Shown: piece by piece, positions 55,709 through 64,000 of the stretch
Layout of the letters: each line of letters opens with the position of its first letter
How positions within the stretch are numbered: position 1 is the stretch's first letter
From: DASWIG01 sp965371445
GTDB lineage: Bacteria > Acidobacteriota > Thermoanaerobaculia > Multivoradales > J023
NCBI GenBank assembly: GCA_965371445.1
Contig: CBDUYN010000003.1
Location: 71,541 to 135,540, forward strand
DNA length: 64,000 nucleotides
Direction of reading: 5' to 3'
The notes under the pieces: generated by a model
What the model was told of the DNA's origin: nothing
Databases searched by the model: none
The model's input: the letters and a program-made list of their open reading frames with translations, nothing else
Position numbers and translations under genes: made by a program

Positions 55709-57139
55709 TCAGGCCCAAAAGGGGTTCTGGATCAAGGGTACGAGGCGCGAAGTTGTCGAGACGGCTCGCCAGGACGGCGCCGGGGGACCCGGGCTCTCGT
55801 CGCCGCGCTTCCAGGTTTGGCCAGCCTCCAGGGCGAGCTCTTCAAAGAGGTCAGCGACCTGGTTGGCGTCGTCCGGACGGTTCCTTTCTCCCTTCCGGAG
55901 GAGCTGATGGATGAGATTAGAAGCGCGTTTCGGGATCGCGGGGACGAGTGTTTCGAGGGGTTCCGGGTGGTGGCTGAGGGTCTTGTGAAGCGTCCTGCGC
56001 CAGCTTTTCTCGAGGAAGGGGTGGTGGCCGGTGGCCGCCTCGTAGAGGACGACTCCTAGAGAAAAGAGGTCGCTTCTACCGGTAGCCCTGCCTCCCACGA
56101 TACATTCCGGGGCGAGATAGCCCGGGGTGCCGAAGATCGACTCGGAGCGGTTGGCCCTGGAGATGAGCTCGGAGATGCCGAAGTCGGTGACCTTGATCGT
56201 CAGGTCGTCGCCGAGGAGCACGTTGCCCGGCTTGATGTCGCGGTGCACCACGTCAGAGGAGTGGGCGGCACCCAGGGCCCGGGCCACGGCCGCGGCGAGC
56301 GGCAGGAGGCGCTCCGGCGCCACCCGGTAAGAGCTTTCCAGGTGATCTTCCAGGCTGATCCCCTCGACCAGCTCCATGGCGATGAAGGCGTTGGAGCCCT
56401 CGTCGCCGAAGTCGTAGACCGTGACGATGTTGGAATGGTTGACCCGGGCGTTGACTACCGCCTCTTCGAGCAGGCGCGAGACCTGGACCTCGCGGTCCAT
56501 CTTGCCGGAGTCGAAGCGGATCGTCTTCAAGGCCACCGGCCGCTGGAGCTTCGGGTCGAAGCCCCGGAAGACGGTTCCCATGGCTCCTTTGCCGAGCAGG
56601 TCCACGACCAGGTAGCGGCCGAGGGTGACGTCGCCGATCTCCTCCCCGGTCTCGATGTGGCGCTCGAGCTTGGCGAACGCCTGCGCAAGGCTTTGGCGGG
56701 TCTCATCCTCCTCCTTCATGGCACACAGCGCCTCGGCCTGGAGGATGGGGATCACCCCCGAGGAGTGGAGGTCGCGGCGGGCGATGAGCCCTTCGACCCT
56801 GGCCAGGATCTCGTCGGGCTCGAAGGGCTTGGCCTGGTAGTCGTCGGCGCCGCTACGCAGGCCCTTGATGCGGTCGGGAGGTTCCGAGAGGGCAGTCAGG
56901 AGGAGTACGGGGATGCCCTCGAGATCCCGACGCCGGCGCATCTCCTCGAGGAGGGTGATCCCCGTGATCTCGGGCATCATGACGTCGAAGATGCAGGCGT
57001 CGGGCATTTCGCGCTCGACCATCTCCAGCACCTGGTGAGGGTCGTCGGTCGCGAGCACCTGATGGCCCGCGTGCTCGAAGGTCGCCTTCAACACGATCAG
57101 AATGTCGGGACTGTCGTCGACCACCAGGATCTTGGCCAT
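55709..57139 (-). CDS. Receiver domain-Ser/Thr protein kinase fusion
   Basis: 476 residues. Residues 1-120 are a two-component receiver (AKILVVDDSPDILIVLKATF; ACIFDVMMPEITGITLLEEM; VLLLTALSEPP; GADDYQAKPFEP). The phospho-acceptor Asp in FDVMMPE is present. From ~175 a Hanks-type kinase follows (YLVVDLLGKGAMGTVFRGFD; VVHRDIKPGNVLLGDDLTIK; VTDFGISE; FGTPGYLAPECIVGG). Histidine-to-aspartate signals would thus directly control Ser/Thr phosphorylation. No membrane segment. The start at 57139 was set by the receiver's N-terminus; the hybrid histidine kinase at 60625-62319 is a possible partner. Confidence 0.92.
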   Translation of the reverse strand: MAKILVVDDSPDILIVLKATFEHAGHQVLATDDPHQVLEMVEREMPDACIFDVMMPEITGITLLEEMRRRRDLEGIPVLLLTALSEPPDRIKGLRSGADDYQAKPFEPDEILARVEGLIARRDLHSSGVIPILQAEALCAMKEEDETRQSLAQAFAKLERHIETGEEIGDVTLGRYLVVDLLGKGAMGTVFRGFDPKLQRPVALKTIRFDSGKMDREVQVSRLLEEAVVNARVNHSNIVTVYDFGDEGSNAFIAMELVEGISLEDHLESSYRVAPERLLPLAAAVARALGAAHSSDVVHRDIKPGNVLLGDDLTIKVTDFGISELISRANRSESIFGTPGYLAPECIVGGRATGRSDLFSLGVVLYEAATGHHPFLEKSWRRTLHKTLSHHPEPLETLVPAIPKRASNLIHQLLRKGERNRPDDANQVADLFEELALEAGQTWKRGDESPGPPAPSWRAVSTTSRLVPLIQNPFWA

Positions 57140-57280
57140 CTCAGGAACCTCGTCCGTGCGTGCGGTTGCGGGACGGCCCAAGCTTACCCGATGGGATCCG
57201 GCCCCCCCAGCCTTCATGGTGTCCGCCGCAGCATTACGAAATGCATTAAGACCGCAAAGTGCATGTAGACTCGCGAGAGC

Positions 57281-58381
57281 ATGACTTCTGCCGAGAGCCC
57301 CACCCCGCCGTCAGGGCCTTCGCCCACCCGGCGCCCCGAGGAAGCGCTCGCCCACTGGGGGCGTGGCGATCTGATCCGTCCGGCGCCCGATCCGGGTCTG
57401 ATCAACCAGACCTGGCTGGTCGGCGATCCGCCGCAGGCGGTCCTCCAGTGGGTCCACCCGACGTTCGACGCCCGCATCCAGCTCGACATCCAGGAGGTGA
57501 CGGCGCGCCTCGAGGAGCAGGGCCTCTGTACGCTGCGCCTCATCCCGACCCCTGAAGCGAAGCTCTGGATCGACGACGAGGTGGGCAACTGGCGCCTCTT
57601 GACCTTCCTTCGGGGCCGCACCCTCCATTACCTGCCAAGCCCGGCCCATGCAGCCGAGGCCGGGGCCGTCGTCGGCCGTTTCCACACGGCGCTCGCCGGC
57701 TGGCACCACGAGTTCCACGCGCCGCCACGGGCGATGCACGACACGCCGAAGCGGATGGCGGAGCTCGTCGCCGCGCTCGAGGAATGCGACGGCCACCCCC
57801 TGGCCGAAGCGACGCGCCACGTCGGTGCCCAGGTCCTCGCCGGCTGGGAGAGCTGGGACGGAGAGCTCGACTTGCCGCACCGCATCTGCCACGGGGACCT
57901 CAAGATATCAAACCTCCTCTTTGACGAAGCCGGCCTCCGCGCCACGTGCCTGATCGACCTCGACACCCTGGAGCCGATGCCGCTGGCCTGCGACCTCGGC
58001 GACGCGCTGCGCAGCTGGTGCAACCCGGCGGGAGAGGACGACCCGGAGCTCTGCCTCTTCAGCGAGGAGATCTTCGCCGCGGCGGCGCCGGCCTGGCTGG
58101 CCAACGCGCCGCCCTTGAGCGACGTGGAACGGCGCTCGATCGTCCCCGGGATTGAGCGGATCTGCCTGGAGCTGGCGGGCCGCTTCGCCGCCGACGCGGT
58201 GCGCAACAGCTACTTCCGCGAAGACCGCGAGCTCCATCCCCAACCCGGCGAGCACAACCTCTTGCGGGCGCGTTGTCAGCTGAACCTGGCGCGTTCGGCG
58301 CGCCAGGTGCGTTCGGCCTGCGAGGCCGTCTGGCGCCGTGCCGCCGAGTTGGAGCACGGAGTGGGCGCCGTCGTGCTCTGA
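57281..58381 (+). CDS. Aminoglycoside phosphotransferase (APH)-fold kinase
   Basis: 366 residues. APH/choline-kinase-like fold: LINQTWLVGDPPQAVLQWVH, LLTFLRGRTLHYLPSPAHAA, VVGRFHTALAGW, the catalytic loop ICHGDLKISNLLFDEAGL and the metal-binding CLIDLDTLEPMPLACDLGDA. It probably phosphorylates a small hydroxyl-bearing metabolite (such as homoserine, N-acetylhexosamine or choline) rather than an antibiotic. There is no hint of a specific substrate. It is monocistronic, bounded by a hairpin. Confidence 0.85.
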   Translation: MTSAESPTPPSGPSPTRRPEEALAHWGRGDLIRPAPDPGLINQTWLVGDPPQAVLQWVHPTFDARIQLDIQEVTARLEEQGLCTLRLIPTPEAKLWIDDEVGNWRLLTFLRGRTLHYLPSPAHAAEAGAVVGRFHTALAGWHHEFHAPPRAMHDTPKRMAELVAALEECDGHPLAEATRHVGAQVLAGWESWDGELDLPHRICHGDLKISNLLFDEAGLRATCLIDLDTLEPMPLACDLGDALRSWCNPAGEDDPELCLFSEEIFAAAAPAWLANAPPLSDVERRSIVPGIERICLELAGRFAADAVRNSYFREDRELHPQPGEHNLLRARCQLNLARSARQVRSACEAVWRRAAELEHGVGAVVL

Positions 58382-58395
58382 TCAAATCCCCCCTG

Positions 58396-58416
58396 CCCCC
58401 CTTTCCTAAAGGGGGG
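58396..58416. terminator. Bidirectional terminator between convergent genes
   Basis: CCCCCCTTT-CCT-AAAGGGGGG forms a perfect 9-bp stem with a 3-base loop. It lies between the phosphotransferase stop and the molybdoenzyme stop. Confidence 0.6.
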
Positions 58417-58428
58417 TTGAGAGAAGAA

Positions 58429-60597
58429 TCAGGAATCTGGTCCCCCTCCCACGCCGGTCACCTCCACCGGAACCCCGGAAAGCGCCGCGTTGCCGCAGAC
58501 CGGGTCGATCGCCTCGGGATCGGTCAGGTCGTTGACGCTCGCTCCGGGATGAGCCGTCGCGGTCGCCAGCCGGACACCCGAACGGTCGTGACCCCAGCCG
58601 TGGGGTAAACAGACGACCCCGGGCATCATCTCCTCGCTCACCTGAAGCGGCACCTGGACACCGCCGACGCGGGAGCTGACGTGGACCCGGGTGCCGTCCT
58701 CAAGGCTCCGGCGCTTCGCGTCGGCGGGGTGCATCAGGAGCGTGCAACGGTCCTTGCCACGCATCAAGCGCGGGTAGTTGTGCATCCAGGAGTTGTTGCT
58801 AAGGACCTGACGGCGGCTGATCAGCACGAGGGGACGCGAAACGTCTTCCGCCTCCTGGCGCAGCTCGCCGAGGCGTCGGCGGAGGCGCTCGACGTCGTCC
58901 ACGAGCACCTTGGGAGCCAGGTCGACACGCTTTCCCGGGGTGAAGAGCCGATCCGGGAGGCAGGGTTTCAAGGGACCCAGGTCGATGCCGTGCGGAGCCT
59001 CCTTCAAGCGGCTCAGGTTGAGGCCCTTGCCGAAGGGCAGGAAACCCGAGCCGTAGGGACCGCGGCGCAGCGCCAGGTCGACGAGCCCCGCCGGCCCAAG
59101 CTTGCGCAGCCACCAGCGCCGGAAGGCCTGGCGCGGGCCGCGGCGGCCGAGCCGCGCCTCCAGCTCCAGTAGGATCTCCCAATCGTGGCGCTGATCGCTC
59201 CCCCGCTCGAAAAGCGCCGGAGAGTAGCGGGCCGTGTCGCGGACCGCCAGGACGTGGAACGCGAGGTCGTAGTGGTCGCGCTCGAGGGCCGCGGTGGGCG
59301 GCAGAATCAGGTCCGCGTGACGGGTCGTCTCGTTGACGTAGAAGTCGATCGACAGCATGAATTCGAGCCCGGCGAGCGCCCGGTCGACCTGGCGGCCGTT
59401 GGGCGTCGAGAGCACCGGGTTGCCGGCCACGGTGATGAGGCAACGGGCCCGGCCGTCGCCCTCCGCGAGCATGTCCTCGGCCATGGTGACGACCGGTAGC
59501 TCGCCCCCGTACTCCGGGAGGCCGCGTACGCGGCTCTTCCAGCGTCCCGAGCGTCCCCTGGAGCGCAACGGCAGCGTGTCCACCGCCGGACGAGTGAACA
59601 TCGCCCCGCCTTCGCGGTCGAGGTTGCCCGTGACCACGTTCAACGCGTTGACGAGCCACTGGCAAGTCGTCCCGAGCTCCTGCACCGAAACGCCCATCCG
59701 GCCGTAGCAGACGGCGGAGGGCGCGGCGCAGAAGTCCCGCGCCAGGGAGCGGAGATCGTCCGCCGCGACGCCGATCGCCGGCGCGACGTCTTCCGGCGAG
59801 AAGCCCGCGGTGAGCTCGCGCAGCCGCTCGAGGCCGTCGGTGAAGCCCGCGAGGCGCCCCGGCCCGGCGAGGCCCTCTTCGAAGACGGTGTGGACGAGCG
59901 CCATCAGAAAAAGGGCGTCGCTTCCGGGACGGACGAAGAAGTGCCGGTCGGCGAGCTTCGCCGTCTCGGTGCGGCGCGGGTCGACGACCACCAGGCGGCC
60001 GCCGCGCTGGCGGATCGCCTTCAAGCGCTTCCTGGCGTCGGGCATCGTCATCAGGCTGCCGTTCGAGACCGCCGGGTTGGCCCCGAAGATCAGCAGGAAG
60101 TCGGTACGGTCGACGTCGGGGATCGGCAGCAGCAGCTGGTGGCCAAAGACGAGCGACGAGACGACGTGATGCGGCAACTGGTCGACCGAAGTCGCCGAGT
60201 AACGGTGACGGGTCCGCAGCGACCTCATCACGAGCGGTCCGTAGAGCATCGCGCCGAGGCTGTGGACGTTGGGGTTGCCGAAGTAGAAGGCCACGGCGTC
60301 GCGTCCGTGCTCGCGCTGGACGGCGGCGAGGCGTTCGGCGGCTTCGTCAAGAGCTTCGTCCCAGCCGATCTCCTGCCAGTCGCTACCCTGGCGGCGTACG
60401 GGGCGGCGCAGGCGGTCGCCGTCCTCGTGCAGGTCTTGGAGGGCCACCGCTTTGGGACAGACGTGACCCCGGCTCAAGGGGTCGTCGTCGTCGCCTCGGA
60501 TCGAGGTGACGCGGCCGCCTTCGAGACGGATCTCGAGGCCGCACATGGCTTCGCAGAGGTTGCAGGCCCGGTAGTGAACGCTCGTCGTGTCAGACAT
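58429..60597 (-). CDS. Molybdopterin-dependent oxidoreductase with [4Fe-4S] cluster
   Basis: 722 residues from ATG 60597. A cysteine motif C12-x2-C15-x3-C19-x27-C47 (ACNLCEAMCGL ... GHVCPKA) binds a [4Fe-4S] cluster. Then come the bis-MGD domains: AFYFGNPNVHSLGAMLYGPL, FLLIFGANPAVSNGSLMTMP, VVDPRRTETAKLADRHFFVR, FMLSIDFYVNETTRHADLIL and PRLMRGKDRCTLLMHPADA. No Tat signal is seen, so it is cytoplasmic, in the BisC/formate-dehydrogenase-like catalytic subunit class. It has no partner subunits beside it; the substrate is not known. It lies 27 bases after the hybrid histidine kinase gene. Confidence 0.9.
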   Translation of the reverse strand: MSDTTSVHYRACNLCEAMCGLEIRLEGGRVTSIRGDDDDPLSRGHVCPKAVALQDLHEDGDRLRRPVRRQGSDWQEIGWDEALDEAAERLAAVQREHGRDAVAFYFGNPNVHSLGAMLYGPLVMRSLRTRHRYSATSVDQLPHHVVSSLVFGHQLLLPIPDVDRTDFLLIFGANPAVSNGSLMTMPDARKRLKAIRQRGGRLVVVDPRRTETAKLADRHFFVRPGSDALFLMALVHTVFEEGLAGPGRLAGFTDGLERLRELTAGFSPEDVAPAIGVAADDLRSLARDFCAAPSAVCYGRMGVSVQELGTTCQWLVNALNVVTGNLDREGGAMFTRPAVDTLPLRSRGRSGRWKSRVRGLPEYGGELPVVTMAEDMLAEGDGRARCLITVAGNPVLSTPNGRQVDRALAGLEFMLSIDFYVNETTRHADLILPPTAALERDHYDLAFHVLAVRDTARYSPALFERGSDQRHDWEILLELEARLGRRGPRQAFRRWWLRKLGPAGLVDLALRRGPYGSGFLPFGKGLNLSRLKEAPHGIDLGPLKPCLPDRLFTPGKRVDLAPKVLVDDVERLRRRLGELRQEAEDVSRPLVLISRRQVLSNNSWMHNYPRLMRGKDRCTLLMHPADAKRRSLEDGTRVHVSSRVGGVQVPLQVSEEMMPGVVCLPHGWGHDRSGVRLATATAHPGASVNDLTDPEAIDPVCGNAALSGVPVEVTGVGGGPDS

Positions 60598-60624
60598 CCG
60601 GCGATTATAGCCGCCTGAAGACAC

Positions 60625-62319
60625 CTACGCCTCCGAAAGCCACCGGTCGAGCGTCGCGACGAGCTGTTTCTGGCGTAAGGGCTTGGCGAGGTAGTCGTCC
60701 ATGCCGGCGGCGAGGCATTTCTCGCGCTCGCCATGGGTGGCGTGGGCGGTCAAGGCGACGATGGTCAGATGCTCGCCGTCGTTCTCGGCGGAGCGGATCC
60801 GTTGGGTCGTCTCGTAGCCGTCGAGCTCGGGCATCTGGCAGTCCATCAGGACGAGCTCGTAGGTCTCCCGGGCGAGGAAGCTCAAGGCCTCGACGCCGTG
60901 CTCGGCGATGTCGTGCGGGTAGCCGAGCGATTTGAGCATCTGGCTGAGGACTAGCTGATTGATCTTGTTGTCTTCGACGACGAGGATGCGGAGCTGCCGA
61001 TTCCGGGCCGGACCGGGTGCTTCCGCGCCGACCCCGGAGGCCAGCTCGGCGTTTTCTTCCGGGGCCTTGCCGATCTCCAGAGGGATCCGGAAAAAAAACG
61101 TCGAGCCCTCGCCGAGGGCGCTCTTCATGCCGATCTCGCCGCCCATGAGCTCGACGAGCTGGCGGCTGATGGCGAGCCCCAGGCCCGTGCCGGTGAGGCG
61201 CCGCGAGCTCGAATTCGCCGCCTGGGAGAAGGGTTGGAAGAGGTTCTCCTGGTCACGCTCGGCGATACCGATGCCGGTGTCGCGGACCGCGAATCGCAGG
61301 CTCGGCTCGGCGCCGTCGCGCCCCGCCTCGCGTTCGAGGACGACCTCGACCTTCCCCGCTTCGGTGAACTTCAGCGCGTTGCCCACGAGGTTCAAGAGCA
61401 CCTGGCGAAGCCTCCCGGCATCGCCGCGCAGCCACGGCGGCACCTCCGGGTCGACGTCGACGCCCAACTCGAGGTCTTTGCCCTTGGCACGCGGCTCCAG
61501 GATCGCGACCACTCTCTCGGCCACCTCTCTGGGCGAGTAGTCGACCTCCTTCAAGGTGAGCTTGCCGGCCTCGATCTTCGCCAGGTCGAGAAGGTCGTCG
61601 ATCACTCCCAAGAGCGCCTCCGACGAGTGGTTGATGGCCTCGGCGTACTGGCGCTGGCGCTCGTTGAGCGGCGACTTGAGCAGCAGCTCCACCATGCCGA
61701 CGATGCCGTTCATCGGGGTGCGGATCTCGTGGCTGGTCGAGGCTAGAAGAGCGCTCTTGAAGCGGCTCGCGGCCTCGGCGACGTCCCTCGCTTCGGAGAG
61801 CTCGACGAGATACTCCTGGGCCTGGCGAGCCCGGCGCTCGTCGGTCAATGCCAGCTGCATGTGGGCATGGAGGTCCTCGCGCTCCGCGACCGCCTCTTGT
61901 AGTCGGGCGTAGGCCTCGTGAAAGCCAAGCGCCATCTCCTCGGCGACTTCGGCGAGGCCGCCGATCTCCGCGGGTGCCGTCGCCGGGACCGGCGGCTCGA
62001 CCGTCTGGCCGTTGATGGAGAGCTCCCGGACCCGCTGCACCATCCCCTCGAGCGGACGTGTGACACGATCGGCGAGGATCCTGGCGAGGAGAAACGACAA
62101 GCTGACCGCCACCACCACCCAGACCAGGTGGACGAGGATCTGGCTGCGATCCGTGAGGACGTCGTCGAAGACGTTGACGACGCCCAGGATCACGACCGGC
62201 ACAGCCGCGACCAGGACGAAGGCGCGCAACAGTTGCGAACGAAGCGACCGGCGCTCTGGCGGAGGGGGCTTCTCCGGCAGTGTCGCCTCGGCTTCCCTCG
62301 GGTCGGGGTGATCCATCAC
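60625..62319 (-). CDS. Membrane hybrid histidine kinase with C-terminal receiver
   Basis: 564 residues. Two membrane helices near the N-terminus (LLRAFVLVAAVPVVILGVVN; LVHLVWVVVAVSLSFLLARI) with almost no periplasmic loop. Then a linker (VTRPLEGMVQRVRELSI, HAMP-like), HisKA (ALLASTSHEIRTPMNGIVGM, His in SHEIR), HATPase (LLNLVGNALKFTEAGK; FAVRDTGIGIAERDQENLFQ; SSRRLTGTGLGLAISRQLVE) and a C-terminal receiver (ILVVEDNKINQLVLSQMLKS; VLMDCQMPELDGYETTQRIR). It likely senses a membrane or cytoplasmic cue. It may be co-transcribed with the molybdoenzyme. Confidence 0.93.
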   Translation of the reverse strand: MMDHPDPREAEATLPEKPPPPERRSLRSQLLRAFVLVAAVPVVILGVVNVFDDVLTDRSQILVHLVWVVVAVSLSFLLARILADRVTRPLEGMVQRVRELSINGQTVEPPVPATAPAEIGGLAEVAEEMALGFHEAYARLQEAVAEREDLHAHMQLALTDERRARQAQEYLVELSEARDVAEAASRFKSALLASTSHEIRTPMNGIVGMVELLLKSPLNERQRQYAEAINHSSEALLGVIDDLLDLAKIEAGKLTLKEVDYSPREVAERVVAILEPRAKGKDLELGVDVDPEVPPWLRGDAGRLRQVLLNLVGNALKFTEAGKVEVVLEREAGRDGAEPSLRFAVRDTGIGIAERDQENLFQPFSQAANSSSRRLTGTGLGLAISRQLVELMGGEIGMKSALGEGSTFFFRIPLEIGKAPEENAELASGVGAEAPGPARNRQLRILVVEDNKINQLVLSQMLKSLGYPHDIAEHGVEALSFLARETYELVLMDCQMPELDGYETTQRIRSAENDGEHLTIVALTAHATHGEREKCLAAGMDDYLAKPLRQKQLVATLDRWLSEA

Positions 62320-62412
62320 GTTCAGCCTGTTGATTCCTCTCCCCGAGGATATACTGATCCTCGAACGTTACAATAGAGATGACGCCGACCGACCAGGGGA
62401 CGCGGTGCTAGG

Positions 62413-63591
62413 ATGACCGCCATGGCTCAAGCGTCCAACGTGGTAAGGCCGCCGGTTCGCCGGCCGCCGGTTCGCCGGCCGCCGGTTCGCCGGCCGCCGG
62501 TTCGCCGCGCCAGGCGCCGGCGTTACGCGGCGGCGGCCGTGCTGCTCGCCGCCCTCCCGTGGCTGCTCTCCTGCTCGGGCCTTGCCTACTACGGACAGGC
62601 GATCTGGGGACAGACGAAGATCCTGGCCGCCCGGCGCGACGCCGAACGAGTCGCGGCGGATCCGTCGACGCCGCCCGCGCGACGCTCGCAGCTTCGCTCG
62701 GTGCTTGAAATCCGCGACTTTGCCGTCACCGAGCTCGCCCTCCCAGACAACGGCAGCTTCCGCAGCTACGTCGAGCTACCGCCAGACACCGACGGCGCAC
62801 GTCGCCGCTTCGTGGTCTGGAACGTCGTCGCCGCGCCCGAGCTTTCCGTCGAGGGTGCCGTCTGGTGTTTCCCGGTCGCCGGCTGCGTCTCCTATCGCGG
62901 TTATTTCTCCGAGCGCCGAGCCTACCGCTTCGCCGAACGAATGCACGAAGACGGCTACGACGTCGCCGTCACCGGCGCCGCCGCCTACTCGACCCTGGGC
63001 TTTTTCAAGGACCCGGTGCTCTCGACCGTCATCGATTACCCGGAGCTCGACCTCGCCGGGTTGATCTTCCACGAGCTGGCCCACCAGCTCGTCTACGTGG
63101 GCGACGACACGCGCTTCAACGAATCATTTGCCACGGCGGTCGAGGTCGAGGGGGTCCGCCGCTATCAGAAGGCGAGGGCGAACGGCGACGGCACGGCCCT
63201 CGACGCCTATCTCGCGGCGCGCCGCCGCGAATCCGAGCTCACCGAGCTCGTCCTCGCGCACCGCGACCGCCTGCAAGAGGCCTACCTCGACGACGGCCTC
63301 GACGACGGCGAGAAACGCCGCCGCAAGGCGCGGATCTTTGCCGAGCTGAAAGCGGGCTACCGGGAGCTGCGCTCCTCCTGGGGCGGCGAGCACCCCGGCT
63401 ACGACGCCTGGTTCGACCGGCCGCTCAACAACGCCCACCTGGCGGCAGTGGGCGCCTACCACGACTTCGTACCGGGCTTCGAGGCGCTGCTGGCCGAGCA
63501 CGGCGGCGATCTCGAGGCCTTCTACACCGCCGTGAAGGAGCTTGCCGAGCTCTCACTGGAAGAGCGCGAAGCGCGTCTGAAGCCTTTGTAG
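62413..63591 (+). CDS. Predicted aminopeptidase lipoprotein (DUF2265/PF10023-like)
   Basis: 392 residues. The N-terminus has four PVRRP repeats (encoded by 15-bp tandem units) before a hydrophobic segment ending in lipobox-like LLSC. The body matches the 'predicted aminopeptidase' family: GLAYYGQAIWGQTKIL, SFRSYVELPPDT, GCVSYRGYFSERRAYRFAER, GYDVAVTGAAAYSTLGFF, LIFHELAHQLVYVGDDTRFN (HExxH) and NESFATAVEVEGVRRY (third ligand Glu). It is expected to act in the periplasm. The repeats put basic residues before the signal and could help keep it at the inner membrane. Confidence 0.88.
   Translation: MTAMAQASNVVRPPVRRPPVRRPPVRRPPVRRARRRRYAAAAVLLAALPWLLSCSGLAYYGQAIWGQTKILAARRDAERVAADPSTPPARRSQLRSVLEIRDFAVTELALPDNGSFRSYVELPPDTDGARRRFVVWNVVAAPELSVEGAVWCFPVAGCVSYRGYFSERRAYRFAERMHEDGYDVAVTGAAAYSTLGFFKDPVLSTVIDYPELDLAGLIFHELAHQLVYVGDDTRFNESFATAVEVEGVRRYQKARANGDGTALDAYLAARRRESELTELVLAHRDRLQEAYLDDGLDDGEKRRRKARIFAELKAGYRELRSSWGGEHPGYDAWFDRPLNNAHLAAVGAYHDFVPGFEALLAEHGGDLEAFYTAVKELAELSLEEREARLKPL
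62447..62506 (+). repeat. Four 15-bp tandem units inside the aminopeptidase gene
   Basis: GGCCGCCGGTTCGCC is repeated four times in a row and encodes the PVRRP repeats. Perfect identity suggests recent expansion; copy number could vary between strains without changing the frame. Confidence 0.9.
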
Positions 63592-63629
63592 GGCAGGCTC
63601 CGCCCGGAGCGCTTCCCGGAGGCTTCACG

Positions 63630-63797
63630 TTGCCGGTTTTCGCCGAACCCTGGAACCAGGTGCGCCCACCGTTGCCGGTTCTCGCCGAATCCTGGAACCA
63701 GGTACGTCCTCCTTTGTCGGTTCCCGAGCAGGGTCAGAACCAGGTGCGTCCGCCCTTGCCGGTTCCAGAAAAGGGCCAGAACCAGGTGCGTCGCCCC
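63630..63797. repeat. Tandem array C, four 42-bp units
   Basis: Four units of exactly 42 bases start at 63630, 63672, 63714 and 63756. Each begins TTGCCGGTT or TTGTCGGTT and contains GAACCAGGT; the first two carry CCTGGAACCAGG, a small dyad. Unit length equals arrays A and B, sequence does not. It is intergenic, between the aminopeptidase gene and the last gene. Confidence 0.9.
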
Positions 63798-63893
63798 CGA
63801 AGCGTTGCCGGGCGGAACTTGGGCGCCGACCATATGCTATAGTCGTCATGACAGAGGACCTTGGGGGAGGTCAAAGAATAGGAGACTTGCTTT

Positions 63894-64000
63894 ATGACAC
63901 ACACATCTATGTACCGAATGAAGGGCCTCTTGACGCTCGCCGCGTTCCTCGCTCAGATGGGACCGGAGATCGCCGAGAGGACGACGGCCTGGCTCCGCGA
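63894..64000 (+). CDS. Start of an unidentified protein (3' truncated by window edge)
   Basis: ATG 63894 follows AGGAGACTTGC, a good ribosome site. The 35 visible residues (MYRMKGLLTLAAFLAQMGPE) have a weakly hydrophobic segment. Too short to identify. Confidence 0.5.
   Translation, partial: MTHTSMYRMKGLLTLAAFLAQMGPEIAERTTAWLR

Noticed and set aside
63522..63849. Minus-strand repeat protein
   Set aside because: Same artefact over array C, no supporting start signal.

Overview
The window is GC-rich double-membrane bacterial DNA. It has ECF sigma factor and Ser/Thr-kinase/TPR genes, a REC–Ser/Thr-kinase fusion, a secreted metallopeptidase ending in an FESGD-type tail, an OprO/P-type porin, an EF-G of the spdEFG1/mitochondrial type, and many XRE-like small regulators. 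Together these suggest an Acidobacteriota, probably a Thermoanaerobaculia-like lineage. That placement is inference from gene content. No rRNA, tRNA or CRISPR array was recognised.

0-8.9 kb is a sigma-54 regulon. It starts with the AAA+/Fis end of a sigma-54 activator, followed by four near-perfect -24/-12 promoters and one weaker one. These drive a flavin/PNPOx-like protein, a secreted alpha/beta hydrolase, a broken exported-protein/dehydrogenase gene, a quinone oxidoreductase and an exported isochorismatase-like hydrolase. Shared palindromic upstream sites lie between the divergent pairs. The same stretch carries a DedA-rhodanese gene whose frame crosses one UGA followed by a bSECIS-like hairpin, so it may be a selenoprotein. 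9-18 kb mixes ordinary genes (PQQ-type propeller, methyltransferase, EF-G with a coupled P-loop ATPase, DUF2237) with several pseudogenes that share one form of damage: internal deletion with both ends kept. 18.6-21.6 kb holds acetyl-CoA synthetase and a double SnoaL/DUF4440 lipoprotein.

21.7-30.3 kb is an accessory island with visibly lower GC in its middle. It has IS110, VirD4/TraG and DNA-methylase remnants, two adjoining tandem arrays of 42-bp units, and a large inverted repeat. It also has an HTH-TPR regulator convergent to a 33-residue hydrophobic-headed peptide gene; the two carry the same 15-bp operator-like element. Divergent from the regulator is a tightly coupled five-gene operon of unrecognised proteins. 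This layout resembles an RRNPP-type peptide-receptor quorum-sensing module and is the strongest candidate here for an undescribed system.

30.4-35.7 kb is a TAXI-TRAP transporter operon: binding protein, fused permease with an embedded lipoyl-like fold, phosphate-selective-type porin and a small exported protein. The permease and porin are joined in frame with no stop codon. 35.8-43.3 kb is a long minus-strand housekeeping series: TPR protein, roadblock protein, AccB, AccC, ThiE, NSS transporter plus its MetS-like small subunit, shikimate kinase and a phosphoesterase. 43.5-48 kb has two saccharopine-dehydrogenase-fold enzymes and hypothetical genes. 48-62.3 kb is dominated by signalling (ECF sigma, kinase-TPR, REC-kinase, hybrid histidine kinase), plus a secreted metallopeptidase, a phosphotransferase and a molybdopterin oxidoreductase. 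The window ends with a DUF2265-type aminopeptidase lipoprotein, another 42-bp tandem array and the start of an unidentified gene.
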